Below, one piece after another: positions 43,796 to 52,020 of a stretch of 59,114 bases of DNA. The translations under genes were made by a program, and so were the position numbers. Position 1 is the first letter of the stretch. Each line of letters opens with the position of its first letter. The DNA lies in contig JAJYDS010000005.1 in assembly GCA_021777215.1 (NCBI GenBank), forward strand, positions 1-59,114. The letters are read 5' to 3'. A model generated the notes under the pieces. The model searched no databases. It saw only the letters and a list, made by a program, of their open reading frames with translations, and was not told the DNA's origin. The DNA comes from a bacterium. GTDB taxonomy: Bacteria > Babelota > Babeliae > Babelales > Vermiphilaceae.

Positions 43796-44848
43796 CTATC
43801 GCATTAATGTTTCGCGGAAAAATTCCAAATTTTCCACCGCTTTTCCCGCACCCTTGACCACACAAAACAATGGATCCTCTGCAACACGCACCGGCAATCC
43901 AGTCTCTTTGGCAATCAAACGATCAAGACCGCGCAATAGTGAACTACCACCAGCCATAACAATACCTTGGTCAACCAAATCAGATGACAACTCTGGCGGC
44001 GTATTTTCCAATGCGATACGAATTGTATCGATTATGCTTGCTACGGTTTCCAACAATGCTTCGTTTACTTCTTGAGCCGTGAGCGTCACCGTTTTTGGTA
44101 CGCCTGTCACCAAATCACGACCTTTTACCTGTACTGAACGTTTGCTCAGTTCTGGATCAAGCATCGCTGAACCAATCTCTATTTTGATCTGCTCGGCAGT
44201 ACGCTCACCCACTAACAGATTATATTTTCTTTTAACATATTGAACGATGGCACGGTCCATTTCATCGCCGCCAATCCGCACCGATTTACAAAACACCACT
44301 GATTTAAGTGAGATAACAGCAACTTCGGTAGTGCCGCCCCCAATATCAACGATCATATTACCAGATGGCTCTTGCACCATTAATCCTGCGCCGATTGCTG
44401 CCGCCATAGGTTCCAAAATAGTATGCACTTCGCGCGCACCCGCCTGACGAGCAGCATCCTCTACCGCACGTAATTCAACCTGGGTAATACCCGATGGCAC
44501 GCCAATTACCATACGCGGTCGCACTAAAGTACGTCGATCATTGTGCACCGAACGAATAAAGTGACGCAACATATATTCAGTTAACTCTAAATCAGTAATA
44601 ACACCGTCACGCATAGGACGACACGCAACGATATTTTCTGGCGTTTTACCCAACATTTCTTTTGCTTCCTTACCAGCAGCCAATACCTGCGATGTATGGG
44701 CTCGCACCGCAACAACGGAAGGCTCATTAAGCACAACACCCTTGTTACGTACGTATACAACCGTATTTGCTGTGCCAAGATCAATTGCCACATCATTAGA
44801 AAAAATACTAAAAAGCCGCTGCGCGGGAAGAAATTTGAACATACTCAT
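43796..44848 (-). CDS. mreB: Rod shape-determining actin MreB
   Basis: Bacterial actin forming membrane-bound filaments that direct elongation. The 350-residue protein starts FSNDVAIDLGTANTVVYV (phosphate 1 loop), has VIGVPSGITQVELRAV, MIVDIGGGTTEVAVI (phosphate 2) and IVMAGGSSLLRGLDRLI (adenosine loop). The N-terminal amphipathic piece MFKFLPAQRLFSIF suits direct membrane binding. Order on the minus strand: outer-membrane protein, mreB, rsmA, GyrI-like gene. Confidence 0.97.
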   Translation of the reverse strand: MSMFKFLPAQRLFSIFSNDVAIDLGTANTVVYVRNKGVVLNEPSVVAVRAHTSQVLAAGKEAKEMLGKTPENIVACRPMRDGVITDLELTEYMLRHFIRSVHNDRRTLVRPRMVIGVPSGITQVELRAVEDAARQAGAREVHTILEPMAAAIGAGLMVQEPSGNMIVDIGGGTTEVAVISLKSVVFCKSVRIGGDEMDRAIVQYVKRKYNLLVGERTAEQIKIEIGSAMLDPELSKRSVQVKGRDLVTGVPKTVTLTAQEVNEALLETVASIIDTIRIALENTPPELSSDLVDQGIVMAGGSSLLRGLDRLIAKETGLPVRVAEDPLFCVVKGAGKAVENLEFFRETLMR

Positions 44849-44868
44849 GGTCAGACGCCCTTACGCTA

Positions 44869-46128
44869 CTAAAAACTAAATTCTACACCAAGCATAATGC
44901 GATTGGTTTTTACACTTCTTTCAGTCACAAACAATGATACAGGAATATCCCAGGTGAAAAAAAGCAATGGTTCAAATGATCGCAATTCTTTCATTTTTCC
45001 AAAATCATAAAAAGCCGTAAAACTAGCATAATCAGACCCCCAATGGGAGAAAGCTTCTGCCTGACAAAGATTAACAGGCACGCAACCGGTCGGCCGCGCA
45101 TCGCTCCAAGAGTCACGCATATGCTTGGTCAAGGTATAATCAACGCGAAGCCCTAATCCTCCACGTAAGCCCTCTATGGAAGCATACGGAGAAAAAATAA
45201 AGGTAACTCCCGGGTTAATACGCGCATTACCCTGCGCTACTCCAAAAATGCTTGGCTCCTGGGTAACCGGCATGCGCACCATTTTGGTCTTGGCAAACCG
45301 TTTATTGAGCCGCGCAAAAAGACCAACCTTGAAATCTTCTTTTGCTTCAACCTCTACATCAACCTGTCCATACATACCCCAAAAACCATCCCCGCCAAAA
45401 GGAATAGACGCCGGCATCGTCGGACAACGCGTCACGCCCATTGGTGCCAACAACCCTACGCGCATGCCCGTATCAATAGAGCGACACTTAAGTTCATAAT
45501 CCCAACGATACCCAACACGTGCATACAAATCAAAATCACTCGAACCTACCTGATGAGCATAATTCTGTTTAAAGCCAAGCTCCGCTAAAGCCTCGCGCAA
45601 TGCTTCATCAAGCGTAATATCCGTCAACATACTCCCAAAATTCATATTATTTCTGTCAGAAAAAAATTCTTGGCGGGAAGTTGAACGCATAACAAACCAG
45701 GTAAAGCCAAGCTGTAGCAAATCTCCCAATTGTTGTTGATAACCAAAGGCGGCACCCTGTGTTTGCAAATGTCCATCAACACGAAAAGGGATTTTTTGAT
45801 CCTGCAACTCACTTAATAATGGCGAAAGAGACATCTGCGCTATACCCATGGATTTAGTGAGCACCCCCAAATCAAACGGTCCATATATTTCGGGAATACC
45901 CAAAAAGTCATCGCCCTGCCCAAAAGCCTGACTCGCCGTCATTGCAAACAACGCACCACGCACATGCGATGGACGATCGGCACAGGTAATGTATGAGCGC
46001 TGCAATAAAGGCATATACCGATTATCGTAGACCATGCCCAGCATGCGCTGCGAAAGCGCACCTACAAACATCACCACTACCACTAACCGTCTACTCATGC
46101 ACCAGAAATTGCTGTTTATTTTGCCCAT
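44869..46128 (-). CDS. Predicted outer-membrane beta-barrel protein
   Basis: A 419-residue exported protein. Residues about 11-32 look like a signal peptide (MSRRLVVVVMFVGALSQ). The body alternates short amphipathic strands with turns (LQLGFTWFVMRS, DFDLYARVGYRWDYELK, GLGLRVDYTLTKH), and the C-terminus NRIMLGVEFSF ends in Phe, the BAM recognition signal. No family recognised; size suggests about 12-18 strands. AGGG precedes the ATG at 46128. It lies upstream of mreB, 20 bp apart. Confidence 0.72.
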   Translation of the reverse strand: MGKINSNFWCMSRRLVVVVMFVGALSQRMLGMVYDNRYMPLLQRSYITCADRPSHVRGALFAMTASQAFGQGDDFLGIPEIYGPFDLGVLTKSMGIAQMSLSPLLSELQDQKIPFRVDGHLQTQGAAFGYQQQLGDLLQLGFTWFVMRSTSRQEFFSDRNNMNFGSMLTDITLDEALREALAELGFKQNYAHQVGSSDFDLYARVGYRWDYELKCRSIDTGMRVGLLAPMGVTRCPTMPASIPFGGDGFWGMYGQVDVEVEAKEDFKVGLFARLNKRFAKTKMVRMPVTQEPSIFGVAQGNARINPGVTFIFSPYASIEGLRGGLGLRVDYTLTKHMRDSWSDARPTGCVPVNLCQAEAFSHWGSDYASFTAFYDFGKMKELRSFEPLLFFTWDIPVSLFVTERSVKTNRIMLGVEFSF

Positions 46129-46204
46129 CGCATACCCTGTTAATTTAAAAAACTTTTTTTGGAGAGCGTCATCTGCCTATGTTTTACTAGTCTTTTACCA
46201 AATA

Positions 46205-46257
46205 ACTGGCGCCAGCCAGGCATAGCTTGCCGAGCCTGAAGGCACGGATAAGCGAAG
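46205..46257 (-). repeat. Dispersed repeat, copy C
   Basis: Reverse-strand copy of 29661-29713 with 5 differences in 53 bp. Relative to the tRNA-Ser gene, which is also on the minus strand, it starts 2 nt after the encoded CCA, the same place copy A holds relative to rnpB. Confidence 0.85.
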
Positions 46258-46259
46258 AC

Positions 46260-46351
46260 TGGAGGAGAGAGAGGGATTCGAACCCTCGATCCCGTTTACA
46301 CGGGATAGCCGCTTTCGAGGCGGCCGCTTTCGACCACTCAGCCATCTCTCC
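46260..46351 (-). tRNA. tRNA-Ser (CGA)
   Basis: A 92-nt tRNA including an encoded CCA (46260-46262). Acceptor stem GGAGAGA/TCTCTCC, D-arm with TGGCTGAGTGGTCGAAAGC, anticodon arm CCGC-CTCGAAA-GCGG giving anticodon CGA (reads UCG), a long class II variable arm ATCCCGTGTAAACGGGAT and T-arm GAGGGTTCGAATCCCTC. The discriminator base is U rather than the usual G of tRNA-Ser. Confidence 0.95.
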
Positions 46352-46599
46352 ACATACCCGTTTACCATTAGAACAGCGAGCACCTCTTTATAATACCTTT
46401 TTTTGCTGATTTTAAAAGCTTTGGAGACTCTTTATAGGATAACAAAAGCATGATACACTACCTCGTATGAGTCTTTAAAAAAAGCTCTGATTGTCGCCAT
46501 TTATTATACCCAGAGAAAAATAGGTTGAAAAATAAATGGTAAAAAAGATATCTTGCCAAGAGAATTCATCTTTCTGCATGACCTATAAGGAGGACTCAG

Positions 46600-47766
46600 A
46601 TGAAAAATATACAAGCAATTGTATTAGCCGCCGGTAAAGCAACACGCTTTAATACCGGCACCACAAAACTCACACAAAAAATATGCGGGCAAGAGATGGT
46701 GCTCTATCTCACCAAACTCTTAACACACTTAAAAATACCGACAACCCTGGTCGTTGGCTATCAAAAAGAACAGGTTATGGAAACAGTAAAACGACAGCAT
46801 GAGCAAGCGGTTTCCTTTGTTACTCAAGAGGAGCAACTGGGTACTGGACATGCGCTCATGTGCACCAAGAGTCAGTGGCAGAGCGAAAACCTCTTAATTC
46901 TTAATGGCGACATGCCGTTAATCGCTGAAGATATCATCCAGGGCCTTTACGACAAACATTGCCAGACGCAAGCGGTGATGAGCTTCGTCGTTGCCCACAG
47001 CGAAGACCCGGCCGGCTATTCCTATGGTAGAGTTATTCAAATCGATGGCTCTTTGCAAATCGTTGAAGCAAAACATTTTGATGGCGATCCTCATGAACAT
47101 TGTTTTGTGAACGCCGGTGTTTATATTGTTTCACGTTCATTCTTGGAACAAGCTATCTCTGAAATTAAAAAAAATGAAAAAAGCAGAGAATTTTATTTGA
47201 CTGATTTGGTACAAATAGCAAGCAATCATAAAAAAACAGTAAGCACCACACTCGCTGCATTCGACCGTATTCGCGGCGTGAATGATCTCCAAGAATTGTG
47301 GGCAGCAGAACAAATCAAGCGTTCAGAGCTCATTCGCTACTGGATGAGCAAAGGGGTACGCTTTACCATGCCGCAAGCAATTCATCTTGACGTCCAAGTA
47401 TCGATCGGCGCAGGAACAACAATTAGTGGAGGCGTACATCTTGTTGGCAACTGTGCCATCGGCAGCAATTGTACCATCGGTGCATTTTCATCGCTTTCTG
47501 AGGCAACGATTGGCGACCAAGTAATGATAGAACCGCATTGCATTATCAGTGATGCAACCATAGGCGCCCATGCGCACATAGGCCCCTTTGCGCATCTACA
47601 CAATCAGGCCATTGTTAAAGAACACGCCCACATAGAGAGCTTTACCTATACAACCCAACAGGGCACTCACAAAGCAACCACGGCGCACCAGTATGTCAGC
47701 ACGGCTGAACAAAATACAACACCGACATCATTTCCCGGTGCTATAAAGCCACAAAAAGAGGCTTAA
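46600..47766 (+). CDS. glmU: GlmU-like protein with intact uridylyltransferase, truncated acetyltransferase domain
   Basis: A 388-residue GlmU paralogue (usual about 456). The N-terminal domain keeps the UDP-GlcNAc pyrophosphorylase motifs: IVLAAGKATRF, TQEEQLGTGHAL, ILNGDMPLI, YSYGRVI, the Glu in IVEAKHF, FVNAGVYIV and GVNDLQEL. The C-terminal left-handed beta-helix starts normally (IGAGTTISGG... IGPFAHLHN) but then turns into a Thr/Gln-rich tail, without the HLTYLG and NxGAGT acetyl-transfer segments. It should make UDP-GlcNAc from GlcNAc-1-P but not acetylate. AAGGAGGA precedes the ATG. The missing half is supplied by 49414-50637. Confidence 0.88.
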   Translation: MKNIQAIVLAAGKATRFNTGTTKLTQKICGQEMVLYLTKLLTHLKIPTTLVVGYQKEQVMETVKRQHEQAVSFVTQEEQLGTGHALMCTKSQWQSENLLILNGDMPLIAEDIIQGLYDKHCQTQAVMSFVVAHSEDPAGYSYGRVIQIDGSLQIVEAKHFDGDPHEHCFVNAGVYIVSRSFLEQAISEIKKNEKSREFYLTDLVQIASNHKKTVSTTLAAFDRIRGVNDLQELWAAEQIKRSELIRYWMSKGVRFTMPQAIHLDVQVSIGAGTTISGGVHLVGNCAIGSNCTIGAFSSLSEATIGDQVMIEPHCIISDATIGAHAHIGPFAHLHNQAIVKEHAHIESFTYTTQQGTHKATTAHQYVSTAEQNTTPTSFPGAIKPQKEA

Positions 47767-47774
47767 TAAAAAAC

Positions 47775-49010
47775 ATGATTCGCTTTATTCACACTGCCGA
47801 TGTGCATATTGGCGTCGAAAATTATGGCAAAATTGACAGCGCCACAGGCATGCACTCACGTCTGCTCGATTTTCATCGCGCATTCAGTTACTGCATTGAT
47901 ACGGCCATTGAAAAAAACGTAGATTTTTTTCTCTTTTCCGGCGACGCCTATAAAACAACACATCCCAGCCCCACTCAACAGAAATTGTTTCTCACGAGTA
48001 TGCTTCGCCTGTATAAAGCAGGAATACCCGTAGTAATTGTGGTTGGCAATCACGACAATCCGCTAAGCTTTGGTAAAGCAAACACCCTTGATATTTTTGA
48101 CGAGCTTCCATTTGAAGGCTTTCACGTTATTAAAAAACCAACCATTCTCAATCTCGCCACAAAAAATGGCCTCACACAAATTGTGGGCATCCCCTGGCCA
48201 ACACGCACAACCATCGCACTAACAGACTCGATCGATGAGCGCACCAGCAGCGATTTAACCGCATACATCAGCAAGGCAGTAAGCAGCATCATCGCCGATT
48301 ATGCGCAAAAACTTGACCCTGCACTGCCCGCCGTCTTGGCTGGTCACTTGACGGTGAGTTCTGGTCTTTTCTCTGGATCAGAAAAACGTGCCATCTATGG
48401 CACTGATCCACTTTTTCTCCCCTCGCAACTGGCTATAAGCCCCTTTGATTATATTGCGCTCGGTCACTTGCATCGCTATCAAAATTTAAATACAAACGGC
48501 ATTCCACTTATCTATTGTGGTTCTGTTGAACGTATTGATTTTGGCGAACGGAATGAACAGAAAGGCTTTTGCCTAGTAAGTCTTGAAAAAAAAGGTACCG
48601 CTTCGCACGAATTTATTCCCACACCAACGCGGCCATTTATCCAAATTGAGGTCATGATGCAGCCAGGAAAAAGTCAAACAGAACAACTGCTGCAAGAGAT
48701 GCGAAAAAAAACATTAAAGGATGCAATAGTAAAAATTATCTATCATTTGCCGCCCGATGAAAAAGATACGGTTGATTTACAAGTCATACAGCGTGCCGCC
48801 GCAGAGGCGATGCATATCGTAGATATTTTGCCTATCAGACAACAATCTACGCGTAAATATCGCGCCGCCGTCAAAGTCGATATGGATTTAAAAACACTTC
48901 TGGAACACTACTTTAGCGCCAAGCCTGAATTGGCTACCAAAAAAGATACGCTTATTGAGAAAGCGCTCGAGTTATATCAAGAAGCGCAGAATGCGGCTGA
49001 AGAAAAGTAG
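47775..49010 (+). CDS. SbcD/Mre11-like DNA exonuclease
   Basis: A two-metal nuclease of the SbcD/Mre11 family, 411 residues. Motifs: IHTADVHIG (D-x-H), FLFSGDAYKTT (GD), VVVGNHDNP (GNHD), LAGHLTVS (H) and ALGHLHRYQ (GHxH). The C-terminal cap domain follows, with a long helix at the end. SbcD normally works with the SMC-like SbcC ATPase on DNA hairpins and breaks; no sbcC is in the window. It starts 8 bp after glmU paralogue 1. Confidence 0.9.
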   Translation: MIRFIHTADVHIGVENYGKIDSATGMHSRLLDFHRAFSYCIDTAIEKNVDFFLFSGDAYKTTHPSPTQQKLFLTSMLRLYKAGIPVVIVVGNHDNPLSFGKANTLDIFDELPFEGFHVIKKPTILNLATKNGLTQIVGIPWPTRTTIALTDSIDERTSSDLTAYISKAVSSIIADYAQKLDPALPAVLAGHLTVSSGLFSGSEKRAIYGTDPLFLPSQLAISPFDYIALGHLHRYQNLNTNGIPLIYCGSVERIDFGERNEQKGFCLVSLEKKGTASHEFIPTPTRPFIQIEVMMQPGKSQTEQLLQEMRKKTLKDAIVKIIYHLPPDEKDTVDLQVIQRAAAEAMHIVDILPIRQQSTRKYRAAVKVDMDLKTLLEHYFSAKPELATKKDTLIEKALELYQEAQNAAEEK

Positions 49011-49163
49011 CTCAACATAACCGCACACAATAGCATCTTTTTACGCACGACAGCAAATGAGTTTGATTCCAAAAAAATCTTTCCAATGCTATCGATCTAA
49101 TGGCGCTTGCAAAACACATTCCCCCCTGCTAGGCTACAGGCAAAAAACCCTAAAGGAACCCTC

Positions 49164-49413
49164 ATGAAAGCACTATGAACTCCTGCTGTGCACGCTCATC
49201 AGTTGCAATCTTAGCCGCACCATAGATGATCTGTATAAAAATAATATACAAGCAATCCTGCTAGCGACAGAAAATAGCAGTGATGCCAACACAAAGCCAC
49301 TTTCCCTGCTAAACAAAGTATGTGGCCAGGAACTTATTACCTATCCCCTTACCCTTCTTGCTGCGCACGCAATCCCCACAACCATAGTAGTAATACCGCC
49401 AGAACAAGAAGCA
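49164..49413 (+). pseudogene. Upstream coding remnant of the second GlmU gene
   Basis: AAAGGA (49152-49157) is ideally placed for the ATG at 49164, but that frame stops after four codons (MKAL). The frame that continues into the downstream protein is open from 49168 and encodes, from 49243, NNIQAILLATENSS and NKVCGQELITY, aligned with NIQAIVLAAGKATR and QKICGQEMVLY of paralogue 1. It contains no ATG, GTG or TTG before 49414. Either a single-base shift near 49167-49176 broke the start, the sequence has an error, or a non-standard start is used. Confidence 0.65.
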
Positions 49414-50637
49414 ATGACCGCACTTATTACACGCAACTTTAACACAACATCCATCACCCAAATCCATCAAGAAACTCCGGAAGATATAACAGTCGCGCTC
49501 GCCAAAGCGCTTGAACAACCACAGGAATACATCATTATTATGCATGGCAATCTTCCCCTGCTTGAGAGCACCGTGCTTATGGATGCATTACAACAACACA
49601 TAACCCAAGAAGCAACACTGACCACCGTACAAGCCCACAAGCCCACGTGCACAGTACAAACAACCGACTTGAGCACGCAACAAGAGCCAGAAAAAAGCCG
49701 CACCACAAACACACAGCTCTTGCCAACCCCTACTGCAGCACGCACGGCAACCAGTATGGGCTTCTGTATAGTACGTAAAAGTCTTATCGCGAAAATGCTC
49801 GCCAATACTACACCAGAATCATTATCACAACCATGGTTTATAGCACTTATAGCAACAGCGCAAGAAAATAATCAGGCAATACAATCTTTCCGTGCACCAG
49901 CAACAACCATGTTGAGCGTTATAACCATGCGCGACTTGAACAGCGCAACAAAACTGCAATGCGCGAAACTGATCGACTATTGGATGCAACGGGACGTCAT
50001 ATTCACCGATCCGGAAACTGTACACCTTGATACAAGCGTAAGCATCGGCGCACAGACGACCATTGGCAGCAATGTCCACATCACGGGAAATACGAGTATC
50101 GGCGTCCAATGCCAAATTCACAACTTCTCGCAACTACATGACGCAAAAATAGGAGATAAGGCAAAAATATTTTCGCACAGCGCACTCAATCAAGTAATGG
50201 TGGGCGAACTCACCGAGGTTGGGCCATTTGCGCACCTGCATAACGCCGTCACCGTCGCCGATCACAGCGCCATTGGCAATTTTGTAGAAATTCAACAAAG
50301 CAGTGTTGGCGCATACACCAAGGCCCGTCATCTCACCTATTTGGGACATGCACGCATAGGAAATCGCGTCAACTTTGGCGCCGGCACAATCACCTGCAAT
50401 TATGACGGCCGCAATAAAAATACCACTACAATCGAAGACAATATCTTTATCGGTAGCAATAATACGCTGGTAGCACCCATAACTATTGGCAAAGGCTCAT
50501 TTACCGCGGCCGGCTCAGTCATCACCCAATCGGTACCAGAAAACACCTTTGCAATAGGCCGAGCTCATCAGATAAACAAACTTGATTATGCACAAAAGCT
50601 TCGCGAAAAAGTACAAGAAAAAAACAAACAACAATAA
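49414..50637 (+). CDS. glmU: GlmU-like protein with acetyltransferase domain, degenerate uridylyltransferase
   Basis: The first ATG gives 407 residues; homology begins about 57 codons earlier. The N-terminal domain has lost its catalytic motifs: the GTGHA region reads EDITVALAKAL and NGDMPL reads HGNLPLL. The C-terminal beta-helix is complete: IGNFVEIQQ, RHLTYLGHARIG with the catalytic His, NFGAGTITCNYDG with the conserved Asn, NKNTT, FIGSNNTLVAPITIG. Compared with E. coli, the sugar-binding Arg333 position is His (FAHLHN) and Lys351 is Gln. It should supply GlcN-1-P acetylation. Together the two genes would make a full GlmU pathway. Confidence 0.85.
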   Translation: MTALITRNFNTTSITQIHQETPEDITVALAKALEQPQEYIIIMHGNLPLLESTVLMDALQQHITQEATLTTVQAHKPTCTVQTTDLSTQQEPEKSRTTNTQLLPTPTAARTATSMGFCIVRKSLIAKMLANTTPESLSQPWFIALIATAQENNQAIQSFRAPATTMLSVITMRDLNSATKLQCAKLIDYWMQRDVIFTDPETVHLDTSVSIGAQTTIGSNVHITGNTSIGVQCQIHNFSQLHDAKIGDKAKIFSHSALNQVMVGELTEVGPFAHLHNAVTVADHSAIGNFVEIQQSSVGAYTKARHLTYLGHARIGNRVNFGAGTITCNYDGRNKNTTTIEDNIFIGSNNTLVAPITIGKGSFTAAGSVITQSVPENTFAIGRAHQINKLDYAQKLREKVQEKNKQQ

Positions 50638-50651
50638 AATGCTAAAAAAGA

Positions 50652-50687
50652 GTGGGTTTATTTTCCCTAAAAAAGAAACAAACCCAC
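50652..50687 (-). terminator. Terminator between convergent glmU paralogue 2 and the SurA-like gene
   Basis: GTGGGTTT (50652-50659) pairs with AAACCCAC (50680-50687). On the minus strand it is followed by CTCTTTTTT; on the plus strand only by A-rich sequence, so it mainly ends the leftward SurA-like transcript. Confidence 0.7.
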
Positions 50688-50716
50688 AAAAATCTAAGTA
50701 ATTAGTGTTATCAGGT

Positions 50717-51841
50717 TTACTGCTGTTTAAGTGTGTTTTTAGTTTTGCCAGTATAAGCATCCGCTGCTTCTGAATCTGTCGTTTTTTGCTCTTGTCGCAG
50801 ATAGACTATTGATGCAGAATCAAACAAAGTTTTTTTATACTCAGCCATTACTTCGTCATATTTTGGTTTACGAAGGATATCAACAATTTCGCGATAACGA
50901 TCTTCTAGCGGCGCTAAACGCTCACCCTTTTTATCGACAAGTTTCACTACTTCATAACCACTATCAATTTCTTGCGGTTCGCCGATGGCGCCAACAACCA
51001 TGTCTATAATAAAACGCTTACTCTCGGCTAAGTCACTTTGATCCACCCAAAAAGAATCTTGCCATTCAAGACCAATTCCTTTAAATGATGCCAACTCTTT
51101 ACGTAACTCCTGTTTGCTCGCAGCCTTTGCATAAGGTATAACCGCGCGCTGCACCTGATAACTCGGCTCAAGCATAACGGGGTTTGCCTCATAATAGGCG
51201 AGCACATCTTTTTCCGGAACAATCAAACGCGAACGAATTTTAAAATCAACTACCGAATTAACCGCATACATAATGCCAAATTGCTCGCGGCCTTCTTCAT
51301 ACGTATATCCCGATGCTTTAAACACCGCTTTCAACTCATCAAGAGTCATATTATTTTGCCGCTGCACAGTGGCCAAATGCTTATCTATGGCTTCTTCATC
51401 TGCTGTCATTTTATATTTTTTTGCATCGAGAAAGAGGAGACGTTCAAAAATTGTTTCATCTAACGTACGAGGCGCGCCCTCAAGCGTTGGCCTATTCAAA
51501 TCTGATTGAGTAATTATTTCCGTGCCCTCTTGTGCATAGATAACCACTACAATATCATCAACCGGATAGAGTGTTTTATTTTTTAAAAGGTCAGAACTTT
51601 GTACAACTTTATTTTTCTCTGCGGACACACTCTTTTTTCTGTCGACTTTTACTTTTTTAGATTGGGAATCTTTTTTGCTCGCCGCCACCGACTCTTTTTT
51701 AGGAGAACCTACTGCCTCAACAGCATCCGATGTCCTGACAAGCGTTTTCTGCGTTATAGGAGCTTCTGCGCTGCTATGAATACTCAAGCAACCGGTTATC
51801 GTAACTACAAGAAGACATACGAGCACATTTATTTTTTTCAT
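50717..51841 (-). CDS. SurA-like peptidyl-prolyl isomerase/chaperone lipoprotein
   Basis: A 374-residue envelope protein. The signal peptide ends in a lipobox-like ITGC, so Cys18 may be lipidated. A Lys/Ser-rich low-complexity linker (about residues 40-85) follows. The folded part has the SurA N-domain pattern: ITQSDLNRPTLEG, DETIFERLLFLDAKK, MTADEEAIDKHLATV and NNMTLDELKAVFKASG. The C-terminal region resembles a degenerate parvulin domain. AGGGA precedes the ATG at 51841. Expected role is escort of outer-membrane proteins. Confidence 0.8.
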   Translation of the reverse strand: MKKINVLVCLLVVTITGCLSIHSSAEAPITQKTLVRTSDAVEAVGSPKKESVAASKKDSQSKKVKVDRKKSVSAEKNKVVQSSDLLKNKTLYPVDDIVVVIYAQEGTEIITQSDLNRPTLEGAPRTLDETIFERLLFLDAKKYKMTADEEAIDKHLATVQRQNNMTLDELKAVFKASGYTYEEGREQFGIMYAVNSVVDFKIRSRLIVPEKDVLAYYEANPVMLEPSYQVQRAVIPYAKAASKQELRKELASFKGIGLEWQDSFWVDQSDLAESKRFIIDMVVGAIGEPQEIDSGYEVVKLVDKKGERLAPLEDRYREIVDILRKPKYDEVMAEYKKTLFDSASIVYLRQEQKTTDSEAADAYTGKTKNTLKQQ

Positions 51842-51957
51842 AGTCGCATCCCTTAAGCACAAGCCGCTCATTTACCACTAACAACACTCTGTTTCCTGGG
51901 AACGAATCACTTTTGATATAATACTACCACACTTTCTCCGCTCGCACCCGACACAAA

Positions 51958-51988
51958 GAAAAAGGGGAATGTGCTAAGCACATTCCCC
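51958..51988 (-). terminator. Terminator of the PrsA/SurA-like lipoprotein gene
   Basis: GGGGAATGTGCTTAGCACATTCCCC on the minus strand (51964-51988; 11-12 bp stem), followed by TTTTTC. It lies about 30 bp past the stop. Confidence 0.93.
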
Positions 51989-52020
51989 AAAAGAATACTC
52001 TTTTTCAGTATCTTTGTAAA

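Noticed and set aside
46195-46409. Short frames on both strands around 46.2-46.4 kb
   Set aside because: They cover the tRNA-Ser gene and repeat copy C.
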